A model generated the notes under the pieces. The model did not search any database, was not told the origin of the DNA, and saw nothing but the letters and a program-made list of their open reading frames with translations. DNA of 64,000 nt from Siphlonurus alternatus (lineage: Eukaryota; Arthropoda; Insecta; Ephemeroptera; Siphlonuridae), in the NCBI GenBank assembly GCA_949825025.1, contig OX463788.1:25128069-25192068 (forward strand), read 5' to 3'. A program made the position numbers and the translations under genes. This document shows positions 1 through 11,384 of this stretch, one piece after another (within the stretch, counting starts at the first letter, position 1; the number at the start of each line of letters is the position of its first letter).

Positions 1-267
1 TATCTGTCAAATCTTTGACGTGACGATCCTCAAAGAAAAGGCCCGAGCACGTGGCTCATTTGCGGCTTCCCCAAAGGTTGGCGAAAATTGTCGAGTATCG
101 AGGTTCTTCAAGAAGACCAATAAGTTGTCCTATAGGCCGTCCTCCCCAAGGATTTTGTATGTATGGATAGGTTATCTCTATACCAATAGCATTATTAGAA
201 TTTATTAGAGCTACTGAGGCAAATCTCCAACGTAAGATGGCAACCGAGCGCAACCGCATCTGCATTG

Positions 268-546
268 AGTGCGTTTGAATTCACGGGCCAGCCCGGGCTG
301 GCCCGGGCTGGGTAAAATGGCGCTGACCCTGGTCGCCTGGTATGAAACGTCATAATTTCGTCATAATTAGTTCCCAGTCTGTCCGCTAGCTAGGTCTCAG
401 GCGCACTGTAGAGTCCGCCCGCGTCAGCCTGGGCCAGCCAGGAAGTGACGTCATGAGAGGAGGGAAAATGGCCGCCGGGCTGGCCCCATGACTTGACGAC
501 AAAAAACGCTTCAGCCCAGGCCCTGGCCCGTGAATTCAAACGCACT
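268..546. mobile_element. nested inverted-repeat MITE
   Basis: Termini AGTGCGTTTGAATTCACGGG and its inverted complement enclose a GC-rich 279-bp core. CATTG flanks both ends (263-267 and 547-551). The relatives at 8451 and 55943 lack this block at the same place, so the insertion is clear. The duplication can be read as CATTG (5 bp) or ATT (3 bp), so the superfamily is open. The core contains TGACGTCA. Confidence 0.75.
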
Positions 547-562
547 CATTGTAAACTATATA

Positions 563-851
563 GAGGCTTCAAGTCAGCTGATTTTTCGGTGATCCCACCC
601 GCTATACCAAACCTATGTAAAAAAAAACGTGATTTCGTTTTTTCACTAAGAATAAGATTTTTCAGGGAAAATTCCTTTACGGAACAATGGTCCAAACTGA
701 AAAATACAGTAGATATTTCAAGATTTAGATTTTTTACTTGATTTATAACCGAGAAAAGTTAAAAAAACACTTTGCTTCATTTTCAAGTGCAAGATGAACC
801 TTAGCGACAATTTAAACAGTTGCGCAGCGAAAGCGCATCACTTGAAGCCTC
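563..851. mobile_element. nested inverted-repeat MITE in a TA-rich target
   Basis: The ends GAGGCTTCAAGT and ACTTGAAGCCTC are inverted and sit in TATA(TA) on both sides. The undisturbed relative at 55943 reads straight through this point. The TA-rich target makes the duplication length ambiguous; TA would suggest Tc1/mariner. No coding capacity is seen. Confidence 0.6.
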
Positions 852-861
852 TATATGGAAG

Positions 862-1083
862 CAGGGCTATTACTCTATTGAACCGGGTATAGTCACTCCC
901 TTCCGGCTTATTGAGCCCCAATTCTGGATTCTGATTGATCAGGCTTAGAAATAACCCGTTTTGCTGAAACGCCTTCCTATTGGTTAAAAAGGGGTTATTT
1001 TCTTGTTTACAAATTTCAACAATCCAATTTTTTTTGTAACGGTCGTGAGTGACTTTACCCGGTTCAATAGAGTAATAGCCCTG
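862..1083. mobile_element. nested hAT-type MITE, second family
   Basis: The ends CAGGGCTATTACTC and GAGTAATAGCCCTG are flanked by a perfect 8-bp duplication TATGGAAG (854-861 and 1084-1091). The termini and duplication length fit hAT. The element is 222 bp and non-coding. Confidence 0.85.
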
Positions 1084-1256
1084 TATGGAAGTTCCCCAAC
1101 GTAAGATGGCGGACATCCCATTGGTTACTGTTGTAACCGCCACCCACTTCCTCCTCACCAAGGTGGCTGGTACTATCCTTGCTCCTCACGACTGTGCCTC
1201 GTCACCGACGGCAGTACCATCACCCATCACCTATCTATATACATACAAAATCCTTG

Positions 1257-1910
1257 GTCCTCCCAAAGTATATAGTAAAAATGAGCGCAATAATATAATA
1301 AGTATATAACAAAACTGTGTGTGTGCCTGAACTATGAAATCTATGAATAGCCATCCCATGCATATTTTACCAATTACGGCATCAACCACTAAAAAAGGTT
1401 CCCACGAGAAAAAAAAAACCTGAATAATTCGTCAATATGGGTGAAAATCTCACCCATATTCCCATACATTGAAATATATTGAAGTATGGCTCATGTAGAT
1501 TGACGCCTCATTCAAGCATATTGACAAATTTTCAGCTATTTATCAAAAATGGTGAATTTCAAGCAGTTTCACTCACCCATATTGACATATGTCAATATAT
1601 ATATATTAATATATATATGAATATTAACAGATATTTAAGTTATAACTGACTGTTGTAGCGCTGCATCGTGTCCACCATAGGCTTGCTGCAGGGGGACTCC
1701 ATGGTCAACAATAACGTAACATTACAGCCCTCTCGGTCTCTAAAACCCTGTAACCACAAAGACCCCACAAAGTAAATAGCCCCCAAAACAGCTTAAATAA
1801 TAAATAACTAAGTTTAACTTCCCGTATCTGCCTAATATCTTCATTCTTGTCGCACTCAAGTAACTGACCACTTTTCTAACTGTCACCACATTTTTTTCTG
1901 TACTGTAGTG
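1257..1910. other. intergenic, AT-rich, with hairpin relics
   Basis: No gene was recognised. Short inverted units of CACCCATATT / AATATGGGTG lie at about 1430-1590. They resemble the subterminal repeats of the foldback element further on (3797-8051) and are probably a relic of it. A short TA-rich stretch follows. Confidence 0.4.
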
Positions 1911-3154
1911 CCCTGACTCCACGGCACAGTTGGGCACAGTTAGGTGCCAAGTTCAATCTTGTGTTCTATTAACATTGTAATTTGAACTTGGCAGCCCGGT
2001 TGTTAATCCCCTTGTGCTTCGGCGCAATTGTGAAATTCACAGAGGTACCTAGTCAAAGACACTTGGCTGAACTGTGATTCTCACAAAATGGCCGAACTGT
2101 GAAAATCACAGTTCGACCAATGGTTTAGACTTGGTAGCTCTCCCCCGCCCCTTCTCATCCTTATTAATTTTTTATTTTTTCATTTCATTAAAGCTAATTA
2201 AGTTAACGTATTACTAAAAAAATGTAGTTTTTTAAATATTTTTATTTTATCATGGTAATTAACAGAGTACTCTAGCATAAAAAATTAAAACATTGATGCT
2301 AGCAGCTGCAACTCTTTTGTCTCTATCCCGCATATTGGCGGCCATGATGTCTGGTGATAGAATCCACTAATCAGCATTTCATGCAGCAGAGTTGAATTCA
2401 TTGCCTGTAAAATTATGAAAATGAGATTATAACACACATATGAAAAGATTTTGTAAATATTTAACTCACCACATAAGTAGCTATAGCCTGGGCATAACTT
2501 CCTCAGTGTTGAAAGAAAAGAGAGAATTCAAGGGGGCGGGCTGGGCTGGAGAAAGAAAAGCTATGATAGGGCCTCTCATGATGTTAGAATTTGTAATAAT
2601 CGCACTGTAAAAAAGAAGCAATTTATTAGAAAAAAAAGAACTTTGCTATTTCAATATACTTTTTAATATATTTCTTACCTTCTTTAAAGACTGCAAAGCA
2701 GACTTTTCCAATAAAAAAGAGACAGCATCTCTGTTTTTGTTGACAATGACACCCATATCATATGTTGTATGTTGCTTTTTTTTTCTTACTTCAATTTTTT
2801 AGAAACAGATGGCGCTACCATCCGGGTATAAATTTTTTCAAAGTCCAAAATTAATAAAAAAATTTGATAATAATTAGATATATTGCCAATGTAGTTTATT
2901 TAATGAAAAAAAATATCAGTTGGATATTATATATATCAATTAAAGCATCATTTAAGCCCCTTCTAGTTCATAGTCGATACAACTTCAAAGAGTGTATTCA
3001 ATGTGCCAAGTTACGCCAAGTTTAGAAAGCTAGGATGCTCTGGGGTACCTAATATAAACACTGTGCCCTACTGGATACTCATGGGCATTACAGCTTACCT
3101 AACTGTGAACCTTAACTGTGCCCAATTGTGCCCTACTGTGCCGTGGAGTCAGGG
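1911..3154. mobile_element. inverted-repeat DNA element, unclassified
   Basis: The left end begins CCCTGACTCCACGGCACAGT and the right end finishes with its inverted complement. Inside the termini, short GTGCCCAACTGTG-like units repeat. No convincing target duplication is visible and no transposase frame is present, so this is a non-autonomous element about 1.24 kb long. Confidence 0.6.
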
Positions 3155-3203
3155 TGTCATCTGGTGGCAGAAGCTCGGAACTATCATTTCCTGACCCGCC
3201 TGG

Positions 3204-3241
3204 ATCCAATTGGATCCAGACTGGATCCAGATTGGATCCAC
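3204..3241. repeat. short tandem repeat of TGGATCCA
   Basis: Four near-identical units of about 10 bp built on TGGATCCA lie head to tail. The array abuts the LINE fragment that starts at about 3258. Confidence 0.7.
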
Positions 3242-3829
3242 CTTTTTCATAAGGGAAGTTTTAAAATAATTTCACCGGGTAGGCGACTCTTTAACATTGA
3301 CGAGTTTGTCTCAGAAATAATGACATGCTTTATCAATGTAAAATTCTTAGGTTTATAAAAAAGCAGGTCGATTGTACTTGACCCAATGCATTCGCGTTTA
3401 CAAAAGTTTTTTCTAGAGGGCTATTAGAAAGTAAATGGCCATTTGAATTTAAAATTTCTAATAGAATATCTGTCTTGTTTCGTAAATGTTTCGGGACATT
3501 TGAAAGATCAATTCTACAATTAAAATCACCCGTGAAAATAACATTAGTATATATCATTTTCTGTGAGACTTATTGCATAGTACTACCTCCATTAGTTCAA
3601 GAACTGTAAAATATGGATTATAAGGTACATGGCAATGACTGTAAAATATTTAGTTTTGATGATAATAAAATCTTTAAGCCTTAAGAAATTTAAAATTTGA
3701 CCATATGCTTCGGGTTTATGAAACATGATATGCCTCCAAACGGTCTCGATCCCTCTCTGCCATTTGAAAGCAAAATTGTGGAAGGAGTAGTATTCTCGAG
3801 AAAATAAGAGTGAAAGCTCACAACAAATT

Positions 3830-4450
3830 CACTCGCACATATTGACTCCAATTAACCTAAATTTCGCCCCTTTTTGGAGTCAATATGCGCGAGCGAATTA
3901 TAACGTGTATTAAATTGATGCACTTTGGCGATGTTTGGTACTTTATATTGACGCAATTTCACGTATATTGATGAATATTGACGTGAATGCCTGCCGAAAT
4001 ACTTCACTCGACTTCACGCACTTTCAGGTATATTGGATCGCGCATATTGACTCCAATTCACCTAACTTTCGCCCCTTTTTAGAGTCAATATGCGCAAGTG
4101 AATTAACGTATATTGTTGCACTTTGGCGATGTTTGGTACTTTATATTGACGCATTTTCACGTATTTTGATTAATATTGACGAGTATTGACGTAAATGCCT
4201 GCCGAAATACTTCGCTCGACTTCATGCACTTTCAGGTATATTGGCTCGCGCATATTGACTCCAATTCACCTAAATTTCGCCCCTTTTCTGAGTCAATATG
4301 CGCAAGTGAATTTGATATCATATATTGGCACATTTTCATGTAATTTGATTAATATTAACAAATATTGACGTAAATGCCTGCCACCAAAATACTTCGCTCG
4401 AATTCACACACTTTCAGGTATACTGGCTCGCACATTTTGACGCCTTTTCG
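3830..4450 (+). repeat. three tandem units of about 210 bp in the foldback left arm
   Basis: Units start near 3837, 4041 and 4251, each with the segment CATATTGACTCCAATT, then CGCCCC and its inverted return GAGTCAATATGCGC. Each unit therefore contains its own small hairpin. Confidence 0.7.
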
Positions 4451-4489
4451 TGAACTTTCACACTTTCATTGATGAATTTTTTTCCTAAA

Positions 4490-4870
4490 AACCATTCATT
4501 CTAATTCACTCATTTTGACGCTTTTTCAGGAACTTTCACGCTTTTATCAACCATAATTTTTTTTACAAAGTCCAGTCATTCAAATTCACTCATTTTGAAG
4601 CTTTTTCACGAACTTTCACGCTTTTATCAGCCATAATTTTTTACAATGTCCAGTCATTCAAATTTACTCATTTTGACGCTTTTTCACGAACTTTCACACT
4701 TTTATCAACCATTATTTTTTACAAAGTTCAGTCCTTCAAATTCACTCATTTTGACGCTTTTTCATGAACTTTCACGCTTTTATCAACCATATTATTTTAC
4801 AAAGTCCAGTCATTCAAATTTAATATTTTTCAAACCTTTTCACGAAATTTCATACATTTAACAAGTAATT
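4490..4870 (+). repeat. tandem repeat, period about 78-80 bp
   Basis: Four to five head-to-tail units contain CACTCATTTTGACGC and AACTTTCACGCTTTTATCA, starting near 4508, 4588, 4665 and 4743. The short open frame across them is a by-product of the repeat, not a gene. Confidence 0.75.
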
Positions 4871-5038
4871 TTTTCACAAAGTCCAAACATGCAAAATTCA
4901 TTCATTCCCACGAATTTTCACACCATCATTTACCAAATTTTTACACATGGTCTCATGCATTTTTCATTGCAGGCTAGCTCACCAAACCATTGGAAGAGTG
5001 AATGCAGTCCCATGGCCTCAGTCCATGGATACCTGAAA

Positions 5039-5704
5039 CCCAGTGACCACATGGACGTCCCCGGGACGCCCCGGGGACATCCCTCTAAGGTCCCGACTTC
5101 GACATTCAAAAAAAAAATATTTTTAATTTTTTAGAAATTTTTAAAGGTCCCTCCGAGGACATTTGTGGGACGTTCAAGCGTCCCTCTAAAATCCCCGGGG
5201 GACTTTGATGGGACTTTGTTTATTTTTCATAGATATTTTTTTCTACGAGGATATTTTATTAAAAAAAATTATTTTTTCGTGCAAATTACGCACTTTAATA
5301 TTAAGTAAGATTTCCCGTCTTATTTTAAATATTAATATTTTCATATAAAATTTTAAATAATATAACTATATTTGTATATTTTTAAAATCAGTACATAATA
5401 ATGAACAGCACATATTATGATTTTAATGAAAACATTGACTAAATAAGGGTTCTTTCAAAGTCCCCCGGGGATGTTCAAGGGACAGCCGTGTTGCATCCCC
5501 AGGGGATGTTCTGAGAGACTTTCATAAAAATATTAAAAAATCTAGAAAATTATTTTCGAAGTGTAGCTAAAACCTTTTTTAGAACACGGAAAACATGTTT
5601 AAAGTTAAAGGGTTTTGAAAACTAGCACGTAAAACGTTCGGGGATGTTGGGGGATCTTGCGGGGATGTTCGCAAGGTCCCCGGGATGTCCATGTGGTCAC
5701 TGGG
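5039..5704. mobile_element. inverted-repeat element ending CCCAGTGACCACATGGAC
   Basis: The left end CCCAGTGACCACATGGACGT is matched by CCATGTGGTCACTGGG on the right. The subterminal regions are full of GGGGAC/GTCCCC units, while the centre is very AT-rich. No matching target duplication was found. It is nested inside the foldback element and has no coding capacity. Confidence 0.65.
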
Positions 5705-5902
5705 AATTTACGAAAAATCCACAAAGAAACGCGCGCAAATTTTTACGTACAGTAATAAAGATTGTTCTCATTTGTCAAACATCGAAAGCAAAATAAAAAC
5801 AATAATTTTTACAAACAGAAATATATATAGGCCGGTACACAGATATACATCAGCTAGTACAATGAGAGGCTCTTATAAAAAAAAAAACTTACTAGGCTGA
5901 CT

Positions 5903-5960
5903 AGTGAAAACCTTATACTGCTATATATATATATATATATAGCAGTATAAGGTTTTCACT
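5903..5960. repeat. perfect 58-bp palindrome with TA core
   Basis: AGTGAAAACCTTATACTGC, then (TA)n, then the exact inverted complement. It can extrude as a hairpin with no loop to speak of. Confidence 0.8.
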
Positions 5961-6967
5961 ACTTTTTAATGATTTCTTTGAATAATTTAACTATTAAAGA
6001 AATTATTTTTATACTTCGTCATAATTAAATAAATTAAGAACTGTTTTTACTTATCTGATAGAACTTCTCGTCGTGGTTTAATCTTCGATATTTTATGCGA
6101 CTCCAAATCTGACATTTTGAAAACTCAACCGGCCAAAATGCAACATTGAATTTTCTCTTTTTACATCATAAAAAGTGCGAAAAAATGGCAAATATTAACA
6201 CTGGACAAACGTATGGTAACCTAACTTCATTGTAATTAACTATTTAATGTTCAGGAATAAGTAAAAATTCACTTAAACACCTTATAAATCACCATACACA
6301 CACGTGGAGCTTTCTATATATAACCTCTCTGCGTCAGCCATCTTGTGTTACTACCAACCGCCAAGTCACATGACTTCCGGTCATGTGACCAGATTTGTAG
6401 AACATTTTTTTCATGAAGTCCCCTCATGCATTTTCACGCATTTTCACACTTTTCCACGCACTTTCACCCATTTGTTGACCCTTTTTTTTAATAAAGACAT
6501 TAAAGACCACTAATGTATTTTCACGCATTTTCACACATTTTTACGCACTTCGACCATTTGTCGACAATTTTTTTTCCTAAGTGATCCCCTCACATGAATA
6601 ACATTTTTTTTTGTTCCATGACGTCACTTGCTGGTCATGGGACGTCAAATTTCCTACTGAGAGATGCTGAAAATATGTTAAAATACATTAATATGCACTA
6701 GAGGATGTTGTTAAAAAAAATTGTCGAACAAATAGTTCAAAGTGCGTGAAAATGTGTGAAAATGCGTAAAAAAACATTGGGGGTTTTTACTAAAAAAAAA
6801 AGGTCAACAAATTGGTGAAAATGCGTCAAAATATGTCAAAATGTGTCAATTTGCATGAGGGGACTTTATGAAAAAAATTGGTTGAAAAATAGGTGAATGT
6901 GCATGAAAAAGTTTGAAAGTGAGTGAACGTACTTTGCATCAAACTGGCTGAAAGTGCGTCAGTATAC

Positions 6968-7665
6968 GAATCGCGGAAAAAAAACCCTCGGAAAAAAAAC
7001 CCTTGTATTAAAAAAAACCCTTGAAAAAAAACCCTAGGAAAAAAAACCCTCGGGGATAAAAAACCCACGGAAAAAAAACCCTTCGCTGAAGGAGCAGCCC
7101 CAAGGAGCATTCGTGGCGTAGTAGCGCGGTAGCGAGGTTTCACGGTGTGGGGAGCTCATCAAAATGTAGAAGTCTATATACGCGGCGATGTTGTGGAAGT
7201 TAACCATTATCTGTATAGTAATTCCAACTGTGTTTTTAGTTAAAAATTATTTTAAAAACATATGTTTTCTAACTTCGAATATTATATATTGGATATAAAA
7301 TAATTAAAATAAAAAAGTAATAAAACAAAAAAAGTCGTCGTCAAACTCGTGTATTATTATTATATAACATATAGACATAAAATAATGAACATTTGAAAAT
7401 TATAATATCTGATAGGTTAAATGATATCTTATGTAATATATATTATTGGAACAAATATAATGATAATCTGTCAAAATAGGAAAAAAAAACCATGAAACCT
7501 CGCTACCGCGCTACTACGCCACGAATGCTCCTTGGGGCTGCTCCTTCAGCGAAGGGTTTTTTTTCCGTGGGTTTTTTATCCCCGAGGGTTTTTTTTCCTA
7601 GGGTTTTTTTTCAAGGGTTTTTTAATACAAGGGTTTTTTTTCCGAGGGTTTTTTTTCCGCTTACC
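6968..7665. mobile_element. inverted-repeat element with (G3T8)-like arms
   Basis: Flanked by a perfect 8-bp duplication CAGTATAC (6960-6967 and 7666-7673). Two near-identical inverted arms of about 170 bp (6973-7142, 7491-7660) enclose about 350 bp of AT-rich DNA. Each arm has an outer block of A-runs alternating with CCC (GGGTTTTTTTT on the other strand) and an inner GC-rich block with GCTACCGCGCTACTACGCC. The frames through the arms are repeat artefacts. Confidence 0.75.
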
Positions 7666-8450
7666 CAGTATACATGAACTGACTTTATAAAAAAATGTTG
7701 GATCATAATTGGATGAAACTGCGTGAAAATTCATGAAAATGGGCGAGTGGAATCAACTCAATTTGCATCAATAGAGGTGAAGTTGATACTAAATTAAAAA
7801 TACGTCAATTTATGTGAAAATATGCGTGAAGTGTGTTGCTCTAGTCAATGTGAATATTAATCAGTATATGTCAATATGGATGGGTTAAATTGCTTGAAAT
7901 ACACTTATTTTGTTAAATTATTAAAAATTTGTTAAAATGCGTGAATGACGCATCAATCTGCATGAGAGAGTCGTGAGAATCGGCTTCAACATGTGGGAAA
8001 ATGTGTGAATTTTTCACTCGTATTCACAATTTATTCGCATTTATTTTCTCGTGGTTTATAGCCCTTTATGTCAAGTGATTCAAGTAAAAAAGTCTCTGTA
8101 AATACAATAAGATCTCGGTTTTGAAGAATATTGTCTGAGATTAACGGTATTAGCTTTTACAGGCCTTCCACATTCCATAAGAGAATATTTAGTCTTAGTG
8201 GTGAGTTTGAGTTTGAGACTACCACCTCGTCAACTTTGGACGGGGGGTAGAGCAGAGACTGCAGAGAGGGTTATTGCGCGAAAATGCGGGCTCGGATTGG
8301 TAGAGCTGGTTATATGTTGAGGCGGGTTGTTAAGTTTGGGGAGATGGGGGGGAGAGGGGTAGTGGAAATGCTGAAGAGAGCTGGAGCAAGGAGAATCTAT
8401 CCTCCTTGAGCTGGAGGGGGACTTCGAACTTTCAGAGAGCATGTTGAGCC

Positions 8451-8693
8451 CAAGGATTTTGTATGTATGGATAGGTTATCTCTATACCAATAGCATTAGA
8501 GCTACTGAGGCAAATCTCCAACGTAAGATGGCGACCGAGCGCAACCATCTGCATTGAAAATTGTAGGGAAGTTCCCCAACGTAAGATGGCAGACATCCCA
8601 TTGGTTACTGTTGTAACCGCCACCCAATTCCTCCTCATGACTGTGCCTCACTGACGGCAGCACCATCACCTATCCATACATACAAAATCCTTG
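8451..8693. mobile_element. hAT-type MITE, copy B
   Basis: CAAGGATTTTGTATGTATGG termini are flanked by the 8-bp duplication GTTGAGCC (8443-8450, 8694-8701). The intact LINE at about 39745 shows the empty site GTTGAGCC once, which proves the insertion. It is 243 bp and contains CGTAAGATGGC motifs. Confidence 0.92.
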
Positions 8694-8756
8694 GTTGAGC
8701 CTGTAGTAGGTACTATGTTGTATGTAGATGTACACTTTTTGTGTTTAATAAAAGAC

Positions 8757-9462
8757 TAATAAAATTATACAATCAACAAGTGCTCTGAGCTCTGATGGTG
8801 ACTGATGCTTTTTGATTGGTTTAATCAAGAATCAAGGAGTTGAATTTTTTAGTTATTGCAGCAGCTGGTCGCGCTGCTGCCCCGCTTGCCCCGCTGCTGT
8901 AGGCAGTTCACAGTTCGAGCGTTTGAGCTTGGATCCCTGGAAACAGGAATAATAAGAACGAAACAGAGATAATCCGCAGATAATAATGGAACGAAACGAA
9001 CAAACCAATTGGAAGAGGCATAAATAATTATACCCCACAAGTTTCGGTTAAGTTTCAAGTTATATCATATTATATTTATATACATAATATACTACTCCAA
9101 CCATGCAGGCAATCACTTCCCGAATTTCCTGATTCACAAATCCAGTGGTATGCATACTCGTCACTGGCTCACTGGAGGCATACAGTATGCATATATATCA
9201 TTGGTATCATCCACATCATTGTCCAGTCTGATGTTGTAGACAGTGGTTGACACCGCAGTTGACACCATAAAAACTGTGTTCTATGGTTAACACTGTCAAG
9301 CCACGGAAGACGCGAGAACCGGAAAAATACATGAAAAATTCAGGCATCAAGGTCGGTCAGTGTTATTATTGAATGGCAGAAAACTATTAACTGCATTGAA
9401 GACTGCATCGAGAAATGGGAGGTGAGCAGCTAGAGCCGTACTGTATTCTCTATCCTGATGTA

Positions 9463-9497
<35 letters not shown>

Positions 9498-9768
9498 AGA
9501 TATATATATCTGATATACGGTATAAAATGCTGCAGTATAATAGTTTGTATGCATATACAGTAACTGCATGATACAGTCTGTATATTATGCTGTATGCATA
9601 CTGTATGCCAGTATACAGTATATATTATGCATATCATACTCACAAATACAATGGGCATATGCCAGACATATAATATACCATACGCGGTATGCATAATATA
9701 TATTTTATATTTTATTATTATATACAGTATATGTATACCAGTATATATTATGCATAATGCATACACCT
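8757..9768. other. intergenic, no gene seen; TA/ATGCAT-rich second half
   Basis: No conserved coding frame was recognised. From about 9460 to 9770 the sequence is a dense mix of TATA, ATGCAT and GTATAC palindromes with a (TA)n run at 9467-9494. The frames there are low-complexity. Confidence 0.5.
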
Positions 9769-10022
9769 ACAGACAAACAGACTTACCACTGTATGGGATG
9801 TTTGAGTCCGTTGTTTACGATCCTTTCCCCTCACAGCACGGCAAGGGTTCCTTCGTATTCAGTAGTGACGGTACGGCGATCACAGATGGCAGAACTGGCT
9901 GTCACTATCTCTTAACATATCCCCTCCACTGATGCCCCTCTCACTGACGTTATGCTAGACGTAAACACGGCTTATCTAAGCGGGCCTAAACATCCCACAC
10001 GGTGGTACGTCTGTTTGTCTGT
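9769..10022. mobile_element. inverted-repeat MITE ending ACAGACAAACAGAC
   Basis: About 45 bp at each end are inverted copies (ACAGACAAACAGAC, then TACCAC, GGGATGTTT, GTAAACACGG). The flanks ATACACC and ATACATCC are near-matches, so an 8-bp duplication with one change is possible but not certain. Confidence 0.65.
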
Positions 10023-10023
10023 G

Positions 10024-10914
10024 ATACATCCCAGTAGACATAATTGAAGAGTAAAAAATGTGTTGGATCAGTGCATGAGTGTTTTGCCCCCAATTTCTCA
10101 GTACAAAGTCAACACTTAAATTGTATTATGTCCTAATGAATAAAAATAATGTTTTACATGCATGTGTTTACTGGGACTGGGACGTACAAACAGTATGCAT
10201 ATGCATACTGTATAATATACAGAGATGCACAGCCATTGTAAATGCCATATGCATATAAAGGAACCTTTATTTCATCCAAATTTGCTACGGCGTTCAGCAG
10301 AAAAATCAAGATTGTCTTGATTTTCTTACAGAGCTATACACAGGGTCGGTCTGGCAGAAAAAGACCTGGGCCGTGAACAGGCCCATAGGGCCCACCCGCA
10401 TGTATCGGTTGGGGGAGGGGGGGGGGGGAAGAACCCCGCCGGCTGGGGAAGTTTTTTTGATTTTTTTTTTAATGAAAAATTGCATAATTTTTTTAATTAA
10501 TTGAAAAGTACAGTATTACAAATCTTTGTTTACGTGTAGTTCGACTGCGTGTGGCGACCGTCTTTTGCTTTTTTTAACATGGCCAGACATATGGCATACG
10601 GCTAGACATGTCTCAAAGCTAGGCCCCATAGAGTGTACAGGTAATCTAAGATCTGTTAGATTGTAGCATGACGATTATTATGGGAGTCACGTGGTCTAAC
10701 TGACATGGTGTGAAAAGTTGAAATTTAATCAAATCACTATTTTTTTTTTTTTTTTACAGTAATATACAACTTTTTGTATTTTTGTGGATTCAACACTGCT
10801 AAACTGTATTTCTGCAGCACAAACCGCAGCAATCTCACTTTTCAGCAGAATATTATGTTTAATTTATTATTTTATTTTTAAAGTAACTTAAGTCAATGCC
10901 AACTCAATTTGACT
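10024..10914. other. intergenic; possible solo hAT end at about 10341
   Basis: CAGGGTCGGTCTGGC at about 10335-10350 looks like a hAT terminus and is followed by a GC-rich subterminal block and poly-G, but I could not find the partner end. The rest is AT-rich with homopolymers. No gene was recognised. Confidence 0.3.
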
Positions 10915-11290
10915 TAATATTTGAATTAGAAATTACTGTATTCCTAAAAATAGTTCGAATTATAAGCACTCCTCCATATGGAACCGAAGTTAAAAAGATA
11001 AAGGAAAAAAAGTTAAAAAGTGTCCTATGGAATTGGCCATATTTATGGTTCTCCAGGAAAAAATTCCAATGTCAGAGAGAACGTTTCATGGCATTTAACA
11101 TGGGGCCTTGCCTGACAAAACCCCTCAATTTACTCGAAGAAAGTTCGTCAGTTGGTGGTACGAGAAAAATACCACCATGCAATCCACGAACTTTCTTTGA
11201 GGGAATAGAGGGGTTTTGTAAGGTAGAAACCTCATGTTAAATGCTGCGTTTAGTCTGACTTTGGTTTTATTTTCTGCATTAGCTCCCACT
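10915..11290. mobile_element. eroded member of the TTAAAGTAGAG hairpin family
   Basis: The stretch shares CTAAAAATAGTTC, TCTCCAGGAAAAAATTCCAA and the descending arm ACTTTGG with the elements at 15049 and 27726. Both ends are degraded, and the open frame across it is incidental. Confidence 0.4.
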
Positions 11291-11384
11291 TTAAGTACGG
11301 AAGGTTAGCTAAATTTTTCAGAGTTCAGAGTGAATTACCACCATGGATAAATTATAGAAGGATACCCAACAGGGATATAGAGCT

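Larger units (their letters stand above)
147..1256. mobile_element. hAT-type MITE, copy A, carrying three nested insertions
   Basis: The terminal inverted repeats begin CAAGGATTTTGTATGTATGG and are flanked by the 8-bp duplication GTCCTCCC (139-146 and 1257-1264). An 8-bp duplication and a CAAGG terminus fit the hAT superfamily. Uninterrupted relatives are at 8451-8693 and 55943-56169. Compared with them, this copy is split by three separate inverted-repeat insertions (268-546, 563-851, 862-1083). No transposase is encoded. Confidence 0.85.
3797..8051. mobile_element. ~4.25 kb foldback-like element with tandem-repeat arms
   Basis: The block interrupts a LINE copy: LINE homology stops at about 3792 and resumes at about 8052 at the adjacent LINE base. 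The ends read CGAGAAAATAA and TTATTTTCTCG. The left arm is rich in tandem units built on TTCACGCATTTTCAC; the right arm (6700-6950, 7680-8040) carries the same motif inverted (GTGAAAATGCGTG). No transposase frame is seen. Two other inverted-repeat elements (5039-5704, 6968-7665) sit inside it. Confidence 0.6.
3258..8756 (-). mobile_element. LINE copy with an inverted 5' part (twin-primed), split by two insertions
   Basis: Positions 3258-3792 and 8052-8712 match consecutive parts of the LINE at 36378-40470 (its 38890-39755 stretch) on the minus strand. A translated piece keeps the endonuclease motif GDFNCRIDLSNVPK. At 8713-8756 the sequence switches to the plus-oriented 3' end of the same LINE (GTGTTTAATAAAAGACTAAT). 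An inverted 5' segment joined to a forward 3' end is what twin priming produces. The copy is further split by a foldback element (3797-8051) and hAT MITE copy B (8451-8693). Confidence 0.7.

Noticed and set aside
9347..9932. Overlapping 112-139 codon frames on both strands
   Set aside because: They are rich in Tyr/Ile from TATA and ATGCAT palindromes, with no conserved motif and mirror-strand reading.
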